Shown piece by piece: positions 15,662 through 24,854 of a stretch of DNA of 64,000 nucleotides. Numbering within the stretch: the stretch's first letter is position 1; each line of letters begins with the position of its first letter. The DNA is taken from the NCBI RefSeq assembly GCF_937903345.1, contig NZ_CALCZQ010000060.1, positions 1 to 64,000 on the forward strand, written 5' to 3'. This DNA is from an uncultured Emticicia sp. (GTDB taxonomy: Bacteria; Bacteroidota; Bacteroidia; Cytophagales; Spirosomataceae). A program made the position numbers and the translations under genes. The notes below the pieces were generated by a model. It worked only from the letters and a program-made list of their open reading frames with translations, ran no database searches and had not been told where the DNA came from.

Positions 15662-18436
15662 CTAATCCACTACCAAAACCACCGTTGGATTCATCGGGTA
15701 ACGCCCGAATTTATCTCCATAAATAGCTAAACCTCCTGCCAAACTTTCATCTACTTCGAGTCTGATGATTAATTCACCAGTTGAACGAGCCAATTCGAGG
15801 GCTTTTTGTGGAATATTTACTCCCAAACGATAACCGTACGAACCTGCTTCATACAATTTTTTGTCTTGTGGCTGATTGTGCCACGACAAAATACCACGGT
15901 GGTCGGCTGGGTCATTGCTGAGCTCGTATCTTCCTGCAAAAACGCCATTGATTTTTACCGAAACCGCACTTGGGTAGCGTGACGTATCAGTCATCGGATA
16001 TGCATTTTTGTTTTGGCTTGGTTCGGCTTTTGCTCCTAGCATATAGTCGGTATTTTTTATTTGTGAGTTTTCTTTGTCTTTGGCAAAAAGCTGTTTTGAC
16101 GAAACCTCCGCCACAAACGATGCACTCACGAATTTTTTATCGGTTGGAATCTTGATTTTGTATTCAAAATACCCACTTCCTGCACCATTTACTTTTAGTC
16201 CGTCGAGAATATTCCACTGTTTTTTGCTCCACCGGGCATCGCTAAAGTTTTTTGGTTCGATGCTTATCAATTTAACTTTTTTACCGCTCAAAAGCGTCAT
16301 TTCGCTTGGATTTTCACCTTCAACAATAAATGTGGTGAAATTACGATGTACTACATTTCCTGCGTTATCTTCCAAAATGAAGGCTGCAATCACTACTGAT
16401 TTTTCATCTGGCATGGTTAGTTTTATTGGTTCGAGTTCTTTTTGTAGCCATGCTTGATATGGAACAGTTTTGGTCATATTTCCCCAAGTTTTTTTCTGAC
16501 CCAAAGCATCATACCCATACATTTGCACTTTCAGATTTAAACTTCCCCCTAAATCTTTATCGGTCATAACTGATAGATATAGCGGTAAAGTAATCTCCTC
16601 TTTTGGTTTTACGCTACGACTGATTTCGTTGCCCGCTGAAATATAAATATCAGAATGAAAATCTTTTATTGCCATTCCATCAACCAATTCACCAATGCCC
16701 GTTTCTTTTTCTGAGCGGTCGAATCTGAAATAGCCATTCCACTCATTTATTACGTCATGGTGTTCAGTATAAAGCCAACCTGCAATTTTTGGATACTTTC
16801 TGAAAGTATTTATCATTCGGTGATAATCCCAACTCCAATCTACATCGCCCGTACTGCCTTCATAGCCCCAAACATTGCCACACTCAGAGTTGATATTTGG
16901 TACATCGGTTTGGGTATAATTTTTCTCATAATGAAACTGGCTACCCACAAAAGTTTTCTCATCGATTTCCTTCAAATGTTTTTCCCAGCCCGAACCTGGC
17001 AAATATTCGTGCCAAGAGTTAATATCAGTTTCGGTATGACCCGCTCCGCAGCAAATCGAGTTATCTTCCACCAAACGAGTCGCATCAAGCGATTTTGCCA
17101 AACGATACACAGAAGCTACCCATTTTTGGGTTTCTGGTAGATATACGCTTTGTTTTTTGCCATTAACTTCTTGTTTTGTTTTCAAACCCCAAGTTTCGTT
17201 AAAGACAATCCAAGAGAAAATTGCAGGGTGATTATAATCACGTTTTATCATCTCGTGAAGTGTGTATTCAGATTCTTTTTGAGCGTTTTTGTCGGGTTCG
17301 CCCCAGAAATTTGGTAAGTCGGACATCACCAAAACGCCTAATTTATCTGCCCAATAAAGTTTACGAGGCACATCAACTTTGATGTGCGTACGAATACCAT
17401 TTAAGCCAATATTTCGAGCCAAAAGGATTTCGTTTTTCATAAATTCATCGGTCGGAAAAGTATAAAAACCCGTTGGATGATACGATTGATCGAGAGCCAA
17501 TTGCATATAAACTGGCTTATTGTTGAGTGCGATGTATTTGTAATTAGTATTGGGCAAATTTACGGTTGAAATCTTACGCATTCCGAAATAAGATTTTACT
17601 TCATCATCGGCCAATTTTACATTTGTTTCGTACAAATATGGGTCTTCGAGTGTCCATAATCTTGGCGAAGGAATTGGCACTGTAAATGAATGTTGTGTTT
17701 TTCCTTTCGGTAAAGTTTCACGTATCGTAATCTTTTGATTTCCGTTAATTGTCAATTCTATATCAAGGTCTTTCGTTGCTGAATTTCCCAAATAAGCAGT
17801 TACTTTCACTTGATTTTTGTCAATATCTGGTGTAAAATGCACTGCATCCAAAAAATCTTGTCCACGTGCTTCTACATAAATCGTTTGCCAAAGTCCACGA
17901 GCATTGCCGTATCCTTGCTTACCATAAAGCGTAAAATCTCGACGTTTGTCATCGACTCTGATCACCAAATTTTGGGCAGTTCCATGCTTTAAGTTGGTCA
18001 ATTCAAACGAAAAAGGAGTGTATCCTCCTTCGTGGCTGCCCAGTTCTTTACCATCAAGCCAAACGGTAGTTTTCCAGTCCGATGCTCCAATGGTTACGAA
18101 AACTCGTTTGTCTTTCCATTCAGGTTTTATGGTTATTTTCTTGCTATACCATGCAATATCTGCTTCATCTTTTACGCCCGAAAGAGGCGAACCCCAAGGA
18201 AATGGAACCGAGATTGTTTGCGTAAATTTCTTTGTGCCTTTATGCCACTGTGCCTTTTCACCTTCATCTTTTTTATCAAATTCAAAAGCCCAATTTCCGT
18301 TCAAATTAAGCCATTCTGAGCGTTCAAAATCTGGTCGGGGGTGTTCGGGAAGTGGAATGTTCTGTTGAGAGAAAGACTGCTTAATAACAAGTAGGCAAAG
18401 TAGTATTAGCACCAGCCTTTTGAGAGGTATCATCAT
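15662..18436 (-). CDS. Glycoside hydrolase family 2 (beta-galactosidase/glucuronidase-like), secreted
   Basis: 924 residues from the ATG at 18436, the start that places a signal peptide (MMIPLKRLVLILLCLLVIKQ, cut after SFSQ) at the N-terminus; 25 residues of upstream open frame were dropped. Order: sugar-binding jelly-roll (PRPDFERSEWLNLNGNWAF), immunoglobulin-like domain, TIM barrel and C-terminal beta domains. The barrel carries WIVFNETWG (acid/base Glu) and INSECGNVWG (nucleophile Glu). Family members remove beta-linked galactose, glucuronate or mannose from polysaccharides in the periplasm. Substrate is not predictable here. Convergent with the gene at 14866. Confidence 0.9.
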   Translation of the reverse strand: MMIPLKRLVLILLCLLVIKQSFSQQNIPLPEHPRPDFERSEWLNLNGNWAFEFDKKDEGEKAQWHKGTKKFTQTISVPFPWGSPLSGVKDEADIAWYSKKITIKPEWKDKRVFVTIGASDWKTTVWLDGKELGSHEGGYTPFSFELTNLKHGTAQNLVIRVDDKRRDFTLYGKQGYGNARGLWQTIYVEARGQDFLDAVHFTPDIDKNQVKVTAYLGNSATKDLDIELTINGNQKITIRETLPKGKTQHSFTVPIPSPRLWTLEDPYLYETNVKLADDEVKSYFGMRKISTVNLPNTNYKYIALNNKPVYMQLALDQSYHPTGFYTFPTDEFMKNEILLARNIGLNGIRTHIKVDVPRKLYWADKLGVLVMSDLPNFWGEPDKNAQKESEYTLHEMIKRDYNHPAIFSWIVFNETWGLKTKQEVNGKKQSVYLPETQKWVASVYRLAKSLDATRLVEDNSICCGAGHTETDINSWHEYLPGSGWEKHLKEIDEKTFVGSQFHYEKNYTQTDVPNINSECGNVWGYEGSTGDVDWSWDYHRMINTFRKYPKIAGWLYTEHHDVINEWNGYFRFDRSEKETGIGELVDGMAIKDFHSDIYISAGNEISRSVKPKEEITLPLYLSVMTDKDLGGSLNLKVQMYGYDALGQKKTWGNMTKTVPYQAWLQKELEPIKLTMPDEKSVVIAAFILEDNAGNVVHRNFTTFIVEGENPSEMTLLSGKKVKLISIEPKNFSDARWSKKQWNILDGLKVNGAGSGYFEYKIKIPTDKKFVSASFVAEVSSKQLFAKDKENSQIKNTDYMLGAKAEPSQNKNAYPMTDTSRYPSAVSVKINGVFAGRYELSNDPADHRGILSWHNQPQDKKLYEAGSYGYRLGVNIPQKALELARSTGELIIRLEVDESLAGGLAIYGDKFGRYPMNPTVVLVVD

Positions 18437-18723
18437 AAGTTTTGTAGTTTTGATTTGAATAGATTGGTTTGTAATACGTCCAAAACGCTGTTCTGATTTC
18501 AGTAATATCAATCAAAAATAGTGTTTTTATAGCAATTATTAATATTTTTTAAAATTGATTTCAAACAAAATATTCTTCAAAAATCAATAAAAAACCCAAC
18601 ATGATAAAAGGTATAAATATAACCTTTTGTCCTTATTCGGTTTCATCAATAAATAAATGAGTTTGTTACTTTTCGGACAAAGATATGTCTCAAAAATAAA
18701 CAAAACCAAACTTCTTTACAATC

Positions 18724-19527
18724 ATGGAAAAATACACTGAACAATTGATTACTATGGCTCTGCATTACGCACCCAAGATTTTGCTCGCTGTCGTTACACT
18801 TATTATCGGATTAAAAATAATTACATGGATTTCGGGAATGCTCCAAAAGGTCTTACGCAATCGCCAAGTTGACGAAAGTATTATTCCTTTTTTAGGTTCA
18901 ATCATTAGTGTTTTACTAAAGGTTGTTTTACTGATTACGGTTGCAGGTATGTTCGGAATCGAAACCACTTCATTCGTAGCTTTGATTGGTGGAGCAGGTT
19001 TGGCGGTTGGTTTGGCTCTACAAGGTAGCCTCGGACACTTTGCAAGTGGTGTTTTAATATTGATTTTCAAACCTTATAAAGTTGGCGATTTGGTTTCGGT
19101 AGCGGGTTTTACGGGCGAAGTTGAAGAAATTCAAGTTTTTACAAGCGTTTTAAAAACCTTAGACAACAAAAGAATAATTATTCCGAACGGCTCGATTACG
19201 TCTGGTCCAATTACTAATATTTCGGGACAAGGCGAAATCAGAGTTGATATGCAATTCAATGTTTCAGCCTCCGAAAGCATTGATAAAGTGAGAAAAGTAG
19301 CGAATGAAGTAGCCAATAGCTGCCCATTGGTGTTGAAAAATAAAGCAACCGATGTGCTTGTAAATTGCTTGGAAACGGGCATCATCAAATTTGATATACG
19401 TCCATGGTGCAAAAGCGAGCATTATTGGGAGGTATATTATTTTATGCAAGAAAATATCAAACGACAATTTGATGCTCAAGGTGTGCAAGCCCCTACACCT
19501 GCAATGAATATAAATTTGGCAAAATAA
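18724..19527 (+). CDS. Mechanosensitive ion channel, MscS family
   Basis: 267 residues, about the length of E. coli MscS (286). Three N-terminal membrane helices, the last containing the Gly/Ala-packed pore helix (GGAGLAVGLALQGSLGHFASG), then the beta domain (VGDLVSVAGFTGEVEEIQVF, IIIPNGSITSGPITNIS) and the cytoplasmic alpha-beta vestibule. It opens on membrane tension and releases solutes during osmotic downshock. A terminator follows at 19576-19610. Confidence 0.92.
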   Translation: MEKYTEQLITMALHYAPKILLAVVTLIIGLKIITWISGMLQKVLRNRQVDESIIPFLGSIISVLLKVVLLITVAGMFGIETTSFVALIGGAGLAVGLALQGSLGHFASGVLILIFKPYKVGDLVSVAGFTGEVEEIQVFTSVLKTLDNKRIIIPNGSITSGPITNISGQGEIRVDMQFNVSASESIDKVRKVANEVANSCPLVLKNKATDVLVNCLETGIIKFDIRPWCKSEHYWEVYYFMQENIKRQFDAQGVQAPTPAMNINLAK

Positions 19528-19575
19528 AAAATACTCCATAACATACCACATATTTTGACAACCAATATGACAATT

Positions 19576-19610
19576 AAAAATGCTGCTCCTTTTAGGGCAG
19601 CTTTTTTTTT
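19576..19610 (+). terminator. Rho-independent terminator after mscS
   Basis: GCTGC (19582-19586) pairs with GCAGC (19597-19601), with an inner CC/GG extension, an A-run before and nine T after (19602-19610). It lies inside an artificial upstream extension of the next gene and argues for that gene's later start. Confidence 0.85.
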
Positions 19611-19648
19611 GCTATTTTTGGAAATTATTTAAGAAAACAAAACTCAAT

Positions 19649-20056
19649 ATGGTTTTAGAAATAGGCGATACTTTCCGCCAAAGTTTTAGTTTTTCGCAGG
19701 AAGATGTAATTAAATTTGCAGAAGTCACTGGTGATAAAAACCCTTTGCACCTCGATGCCGAATTTGCGGCTACCACGCGTTTCAAGCGTCCGATTATTCA
19801 TGGACATTTAAGTAGCAGCGTATTTACTCGCATCTTGGGAATGGAATTTCCTGGCGAAGGTTCGATTTATATGAAGCAAGAAACGGAGTATATGTTTCCG
19901 ATGTTTGTCGATACTGAATACGAAGTCATTTTTACGGTAATGAGCGTTGACCGTGAAAAACACGTTGCAGAAATCACAGGCGAGGTTTACATCAAAGGTA
20001 CTTCCCGCCGAACTATCAGAGGCTTGGCTACGCTTATGCACTTGACTAAGATTTAA
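19649..20056 (+). CDS. MaoC-like (R)-specific enoyl hydratase
   Basis: 135 residues from the ATG at 19649. An in-frame ATG at 19580 sits in the mscS terminator and is rejected. Hot-dog fold with the hydratase motif FAEVTGDKNPLHLDAEFA (Asp and His catalytic) and RPIIHGHLSSSVFTRILG. Members hydrate trans-2-enoyl-CoA to (R)-3-hydroxyacyl-CoA or act in related acyl chemistry. Stand-alone gene, so its pathway is not shown. Confidence 0.88.
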   Translation: MVLEIGDTFRQSFSFSQEDVIKFAEVTGDKNPLHLDAEFAATTRFKRPIIHGHLSSSVFTRILGMEFPGEGSIYMKQETEYMFPMFVDTEYEVIFTVMSVDREKHVAEITGEVYIKGTSRRTIRGLATLMHLTKI

Positions 20057-20103
20057 GTAATGTTCAATGATAAATGTTTAATTTATATAGGTACTTGAAA
20101 TAC

Positions 20104-20138
20104 TGAATCGGGGCGATGAGTGAGGCTCAGACCCGATT
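20104..20138 (+). terminator. Hairpin after the MaoC-like gene
   Basis: GAATCGGG (20104-20111) and CCCGATTC (20131-20138) form an 8-bp stem 47 bases after the stop; a TGTTTTT tract follows 12 bases later. Its GC-rich, REP-like loop (GTGAGGCTCAGA) suggests a dispersed repeat acting as terminator. Confidence 0.45.
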
Positions 20139-20290
20139 CGATGGATTGTTTTTAATATAAATGTAATAAAGCTCTTTATTTGAGCGTTTTAATTTAAATA
20201 CCTTAAAAAAAATATTTCTCACAAAAACTTTCTTAATCTACGATGATTGTACTTTGACTTGTCCTTTCCCCATAATAAAATCAAAAGACA

Positions 20291-21013
20291 ATGAACAAGT
20301 ACTTTAAAGCCATTAAACGTATGCTTATAGTGGGTGTATTTTTCCCGCTTGTAAGCTTCGCTCAAACCCACCGTGCTTACGCCGACGAACTTTTCAAAAA
20401 AGCCGACTATTATCACGCTTTCTTTTTATACCGTAACCTTTATGGTACAAATCTTAGCGAAAATCAGTTTGCCCAGCGATGTAATACTGCTATTTCGCTT
20501 ACCAAGCAATTTCTTGATTTACGTGCTTCCAAGCAATATTATGACGCAAAAACCAAGCTGCGTGAATTACTCGAAATAAATCCTGATGATTTTCATGCAC
20601 CGATTTTACCACAATTATCAATAGAAGAAGCAACTTATTGGCAGAAATTGGCTTTAAAGCAAAATTCGGCAAAGGAAGTAAACCTAATGCTTGAAAAAGC
20701 AATTTCGCTTTATGAACAAGGAAAAACCGATGGTTGGAATCAAAACGAAATAAATGATGCGATTAAACAATGTGAGGCGTCTAAAATAGACATTGGAATA
20801 GGAGAAAAAATTGCTGTCATATCTAAGATTGAGATTATTCAGCCTATTGTCGAAACTCTAATTGCTGAAGTAAAACCTGAAACCCAACCATCACCAACGC
20901 CAGTAGTTCAAGTAGTGCATTCAGAGAGAAAAAAAACACCTCAACAAAGAAAAATAGTACAAACTCGCAGCAAGAAAATGCTTCCGAAAAGAGAAGTAGC
21001 TACAATAAAATAG
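20291..21013 (+). CDS. Secreted TPR-like protein, paralogue B
   Basis: 240 residues with signal peptide (basic start, FFPLVSFAQ cut site), then HRAYADELFKKADYYHAFFL, TPR-like helices and a basic, low-complexity tail rich in Lys, Arg, Pro and Thr. It aligns with the protein at 14866 over the N-terminal 170 residues (RAY..DE....K...Y.AFF.YR; LRELLEINPDD versus LLELVSMNPND; IKQCE in both). The C-terminal tails differ. Function unknown; the pair is separated by GH2, mscS and maoC genes. A terminator follows at 21036. Confidence 0.8.
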   Translation: MNKYFKAIKRMLIVGVFFPLVSFAQTHRAYADELFKKADYYHAFFLYRNLYGTNLSENQFAQRCNTAISLTKQFLDLRASKQYYDAKTKLRELLEINPDDFHAPILPQLSIEEATYWQKLALKQNSAKEVNLMLEKAISLYEQGKTDGWNQNEINDAIKQCEASKIDIGIGEKIAVISKIEIIQPIVETLIAEVKPETQPSPTPVVQVVHSERKKTPQQRKIVQTRSKKMLPKREVATIK

Positions 21014-21035
21014 TATTTTACAGATTTTGTACAAA

Positions 21036-21078
21036 ACAGAGGTACTATTCCGAAGAATGATACCTCTGTTTTACTTTT
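21036..21078 (+). terminator. Rho-independent terminator
   Basis: ACAGAGGTA (21036-21044) pairs with TACCTCTGT (21061-21069), with an inner ATTC-CGAA-GAAT stem-loop. The T-rich tract TTTTACTTTTT follows. It ends the gene at 20291-21013. Confidence 0.85.
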
Positions 21079-21161
21079 TGGCATAGAGACAAATTGTTTT
21101 TTGCATTTCAATAAATCACCAATTTATGTAACTTGCGAACCGATATTCAAACTAAACTACT

Positions 21162-22538
21162 ATGAAAAAACTTTTTACTCTTTTGATCTGTGCATGGGTT
21201 CTGCAGACGAATGCCCAAAACGTAGAAACCTGGCTTACCAAAACCGATAAATCTGTTTTATTTCAGAAACAATCAAATACACTTATTTTCGATAAAATCA
21301 GTAATACTTCACCCAGCATTTATGTAGATGATGCCAAAAAATTCCAACAAATAGATGGTTTTGGCTATACACTTACAGGTGGAAGTACGCAGCTTTTGAG
21401 CCAAATGAATGCCGTAGAAAGATCAAAAATTTTGAAAGAATTGTTTGCTACAAACGGCAATAATATTGGAGTAAGCTATATACGTATAAGCGTAGGAGCA
21501 TCTGACTTGGACGACCATGTTTTCTCTTACGATGACCTATCACCGGGCGAAACAGACCCAAAACTCAACAAATTTAGTTTGGTTGAAGACAAAAAACACT
21601 TGATTCCTGTCTTGAAAGAAATTTTAGCAATCAATCCAAAAATCAAAATTTTGGCCTCACCGTGGTCGCCTCCAGCTTGGATGAAAACCAGCAATAGTTT
21701 GAAAGGAGGAAGCCTAAAAACAGAATATTATGGCGTTTATGCTCAGTATTTGGTAAAATACATACAGGAAATGAAAAAAGAAGGTATATTGATTGATGCC
21801 TTAACGATTCAGAACGAGCCACTACATCCTGGAAATAATCCAAGTTTGCTTATGACTCAAAATGTTCAAGCCACTTTTATAAAGAAAAATCTTGGACCAG
21901 CATTCAAGCAGGCCAAAATTTCAACAAAAATCATCATTTACGACCATAACGCCGACCGTCCCGATTATCCAATCAGTATTTTGAATGATTCAGAAACTCG
22001 AAAATACATCGATGGCTCAGCTTTTCATTTATACGGTGGAAATGTAGAAAATTTAAGGGGTGTCCATGAAGCACATCCTGACAAAAATCTGTATTTTACC
22101 GAACAATGGATTGGAGCCACAGGCAATTTTGCGGGAGATTTTTCCTGGCATATCAAAAACTTAGTCATCGGTGCTATTCGCAACTGGTGCAAAACAGTTT
22201 TAGAGTGGAATTTGGCATCCGACCCAAAGCAAAACCCTCATACTGACGGAGGTTGTATTGAATGTTTAGGAGCAATAACGATTGGGCAAGACATTACTCG
22301 AAATCCAGCTTATTATATTATTGCCCATGCTTCAAAGTTTGTTCGCCCAAGATCGGTCAGAATTGCCTCAAATATTACAATCTCCTTGGCGAATGTAGCC
22401 TTTAAAACTCCATCGGGCAAAACTATTTTGATTGTACAAAATGAGGGAGGTAAAACTCAGGAATTCAATATTCGTTATCATAACAAACAAGTAACTACCA
22501 CGCTTGATGCTGGATCGGTGGCTACCTATGTTTGGTAA
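21162..22538 (+). CDS. Glycoside hydrolase family 30 (glucosylceramidase-like), secreted
   Basis: 458 residues with signal peptide MKKLFTLLICAWVLQTNAQ. The TIM barrel begins at QQIDGFGYTLTGGS. The acid/base Glu is in LTIQNEPLHPGNN (about residue 218) and the nucleophile Glu in YFTEQWIGATG (about 318). The C-terminal beta domain (about 400-458) closes the protein. Family members hydrolyse beta-glucosyl, beta-1,6-glucan or related linkages. A CBM9-like protein gene follows after 12 bases and is likely co-transcribed. Confidence 0.92.
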   Translation: MKKLFTLLICAWVLQTNAQNVETWLTKTDKSVLFQKQSNTLIFDKISNTSPSIYVDDAKKFQQIDGFGYTLTGGSTQLLSQMNAVERSKILKELFATNGNNIGVSYIRISVGASDLDDHVFSYDDLSPGETDPKLNKFSLVEDKKHLIPVLKEILAINPKIKILASPWSPPAWMKTSNSLKGGSLKTEYYGVYAQYLVKYIQEMKKEGILIDALTIQNEPLHPGNNPSLLMTQNVQATFIKKNLGPAFKQAKISTKIIIYDHNADRPDYPISILNDSETRKYIDGSAFHLYGGNVENLRGVHEAHPDKNLYFTEQWIGATGNFAGDFSWHIKNLVIGAIRNWCKTVLEWNLASDPKQNPHTDGGCIECLGAITIGQDITRNPAYYIIAHASKFVRPRSVRIASNITISLANVAFKTPSGKTILIVQNEGGKTQEFNIRYHNKQVTTTLDAGSVATYVW

Positions 22539-22550
22539 AACCATATCACT

Positions 22551-23216
22551 ATGCTTCAATTTTTATACATCATTTTATTTGCTATGAATACAACCCCTAT
22601 AATCAATTTAGCAAAAAACGCTTGGACGAAACTTCCAGAAAACCACTTCAAAAACGCTACTGATGGTAAATCTTCGAGCCAAACAACCGAGGTTAAACTC
22701 AAAGCCGACGACCAATATTTGATTATCGAATTTAGTTGCTTACAAAACCCTTTTGTGGCACAAAATTCCTATACAAAACATAATAGTGAAATGTATAATC
22801 AAGAGGTTTTCGAGCTTTTTATTTCCGAAGGCTCAGCAACTCCTACTCGATATTTAGAATTAGAAATTAACCCAAATAATGCACTTTTTGTAGGCTGGAT
22901 TGAAAACCCAACCAAAGAAGCTCCCAAAAGTTGTGATTTTGTGAGCCATGAAGATGCAAAAATCATTCATTCAGTAATCAAAACGAATGATAGTTGGTCA
23001 GGAAAAATGCAAATTCCTTGGACTTTGATAGGCGGTAAGAAAAACGCATATCGAGTCAATTTTTATAGAATCATTTCGTTAAAATCGCATTCAAAATCCG
23101 ACTGGGCAGGTACGCCCGCTACGTGTGCATACCTCTGCTGGAGCCCAACGATGAGCGGTGCAGTGCCTCGTTTTCACCGACCAGAGGCTTTTGGGATTTT
23201 GAAGGTGGAAAAGTAG
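22551..23216 (+). CDS. Carbohydrate-binding family 9-like protein
   Basis: 221 residues. The body matches the CBM9-like domain seen beside many Bacteroidota glycosidases: YLELEINPNNALFVGW, WSGKMQIPWTLIGG, RVNFYRIISLKSHS and LCWSPTMSGAVPRFHRPEAF. The N-terminus (LQFLYIILFA) is weakly hydrophobic; an alternative start at 22584 would remove it. It presumably binds sugar ends liberated by the adjacent GH30 enzyme. Confidence 0.82.
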   Translation: MLQFLYIILFAMNTTPIINLAKNAWTKLPENHFKNATDGKSSSQTTEVKLKADDQYLIIEFSCLQNPFVAQNSYTKHNSEMYNQEVFELFISEGSATPTRYLELEINPNNALFVGWIENPTKEAPKSCDFVSHEDAKIIHSVIKTNDSWSGKMQIPWTLIGGKKNAYRVNFYRIISLKSHSKSDWAGTPATCAYLCWSPTMSGAVPRFHRPEAFGILKVEK

Positions 23217-23226
23217 TATTTTCTCT

Positions 23227-23250
23227 AAAAACCTATTAAAATAGGTTTTT
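23227..23250 (+). terminator. Terminator hairpin after the CBM9-like gene
   Basis: AAAAACCTATT (23227-23237) and AATAGGTTTTT (23240-23250) form a stem of about ten pairs ending in five T. Located 11 bases past the stop at 23216. Confidence 0.7.
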
Positions 23251-23252
23251 AA

Positions 23253-23328
23253 AATAATCAAAGGTTTCGATAATTTTAATCTAAACGAATTAAGTCATAT
23301 AAAAGTAAATCAACAACCTTTGATTATT
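23253..23328. repeat. Long-range inverted repeat
   Basis: AATAATCAAAGGTT (23253-23266) is perfectly complementary to AACCTTTGATTATT (23315-23328), separated by 48 bases. It lies between the convergent CBM9-like and CYTH genes. It could be a bidirectional terminator or a small mobile palindrome. Confidence 0.5.
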
Positions 23329-23363
23329 CTAGCAATTTGTTTCAACAGTTAAAATTAAGGATT

Positions 23364-23831
23364 TTACCATTGCTTAAACGGCAAAGTTGATAAATTAGAA
23401 TTATAATATTTCTCTTCGCCCGTTACTTCTTCGGCTGCCCAATCGGGCAAATCAAACTTTTCATCTTCGCTCGCAAGCTCAATTTCGGCCACAATCAAAC
23501 CTTCATTTTCGCCCAAAAACACATCTACTTCCCATATTTTTCCAGAAAACAATACTTTGTATCGATATTTGGTCAAATCCGAAATTGCAAACATATCCAG
23601 CAGTTGAATAGCTTCTTCTTTGGGTATTTCGTATTCAAATTCGGCACGTGTTGCTCCCTCGGTTTTCCCCTTTATTGTCAGAAAACCCTTTGTGGCAGTC
23701 GCTCTAACTCTAATTGTTTTGTTAAGATCGGTTATCATGTAACCTTGTCTATAAAACGCTCTTTGTGGTTTTTCGGTAGAGGCCCATTTGGCATGATTTA
23801 CCAAAAACTTTCTCTCAATTTCTACTCCCAT
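23364..23831 (-). CDS. CYTH-domain protein (triphosphate tunnel metalloenzyme)
   Basis: 155 residues. The N-terminal EIERKFLV signature of CYTH proteins (ExExK), then TIRVRATATKGFLTIKGKTEG, RAEFEYEIP, YRYKVLF and EVDVFLGENEGLIVAEIELA line the tunnel with alternating charged residues. Bacterial members hydrolyse inorganic triphosphate or similar substrates; class IV adenylate cyclases share the fold. Length fits the short bacterial type. Probable triphosphatase. Confidence 0.9.
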   Translation of the reverse strand: MGVEIERKFLVNHAKWASTEKPQRAFYRQGYMITDLNKTIRVRATATKGFLTIKGKTEGATRAEFEYEIPKEEAIQLLDMFAISDLTKYRYKVLFSGKIWEVDVFLGENEGLIVAEIELASEDEKFDLPDWAAEEVTGEEKYYNSNLSTLPFKQW

Positions 23832-24047
23832 TTTTATTTTTTTCTAAATTATATTCTTATCAGTTTAAAATTGATTCTTCAATAGGCATCACACGAGAAA
23901 CCCCAAGGTAAATCAACTTTCTACTTCTCCACAAATATATACATTCAATTTTATTTCCTCCGAAAGTCTTGTTTTATTGCCAAAAAGTCCTTAATTTTTA
24001 GACAAAATTGTCTTTTTCATTAAAGATTTAACATTGGCATAATATTC

Positions 24048-24073
24048 TTGACGTTTTTTTAACCTTACATTTG
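24048..24073 (+). promoter_or_regulatory. Promoter-like site for the two-component operon
   Basis: TACATTTG at 24066-24073 matches the -7 consensus TAnnTTTG, with TTG at 24048-24050 somewhat close (15-base spacer). It lies 36 bases before the response regulator start. Confidence 0.4.
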
Positions 24074-24108
24074 CATCATTAAATTACCACATAAATAAAT
24101 TACTACTT

Positions 24109-24798
24109 ATGAGTATTGCTCACCGTGTTTTAGTAGTTGACGACGAAGCCGATATTGTAGAATTATTGGTTTATAATCTTGAAAAAGAAGGTTATAATGT
24201 AGCATCTGCTCCCGATGGTAAAAAAGCAATCGAAATTGCTAAAGAATTCCTCCCGGATTTAGTGATTCTTGATATTATGATGCCTTTCTTCGATGGCATA
24301 GAGGTTGGTCGTATGATTCGAGCCATGCCCGAACTAAAAAATACTTTTATTCTTTATCTAACTGCTCGTTCAGAAGAATATTCAGAAGTAGCGGCATTTG
24401 AACTTGGTGCAGATGATTATATAAATAAGCCCATCAAACCCCGTGCTTTAATGAGTCGAATCAATGCTTTTTTCAGACGAGAATCTCAGAAAACAGATAT
24501 AGGAGATACACTTGAAATTGCAGGATTAAGCATTAATCGCTTGAATTATACCGTAACTAAAGCCGACGGAAGTGTTATAGTTTTACCTAAAAAAGAATTT
24601 GAATTAATATCTTTTCTTGCTCAATATCCCAATAAGGTATTTAGTCGCGACGAAATTTTGCAAAAAATTTGGGGTGCTGATGTATATGTAGTCGAACGTA
24701 CGATTGATGTGCACATCCGAAAGGTCCGCGAAAAAGTGGGTGAAACCTATATTAAAACCCTTAAAGGAGTGGGTTATATGTTTACTGACGAGGTGTAA
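24109..24798 (+). CDS. Response regulator, OmpR/PhoB type
   Basis: 229 residues. Receiver domain 1-120 with acidic pair DDEAD, phospho-acceptor Asp55 (LVILDIMMP), Thr/Ser switch (YLTARSEE) and the conserved Lys in INKPIKP. A winged-helix DNA-binding domain follows at 130-229 (LPKKEFELISFLAQYPNKVF, VVERTIDVHIRKVREKVG). The partner histidine kinase starts 56 bases downstream. The PhoB/PhoR-like layout is common in Bacteroidota, but the signal is unknown. Confidence 0.93.
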   Translation: MSIAHRVLVVDDEADIVELLVYNLEKEGYNVASAPDGKKAIEIAKEFLPDLVILDIMMPFFDGIEVGRMIRAMPELKNTFILYLTARSEEYSEVAAFELGADDYINKPIKPRALMSRINAFFRRESQKTDIGDTLEIAGLSINRLNYTVTKADGSVIVLPKKEFELISFLAQYPNKVFSRDEILQKIWGADVYVVERTIDVHIRKVREKVGETYIKTLKGVGYMFTDEV

Positions 24799-24854
24799 TT
24801 TCGATGCTAAATTGCTAATTTTCAATTACATTTGCAGTAAAAAACTACTAAATA

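Noticed and set aside
19580..19648. N-terminal extension of the MaoC-like protein
   Set aside because: The extra codons are the mscS terminator hairpin and T-run; the hydratase family starts at the ATG at 19649.
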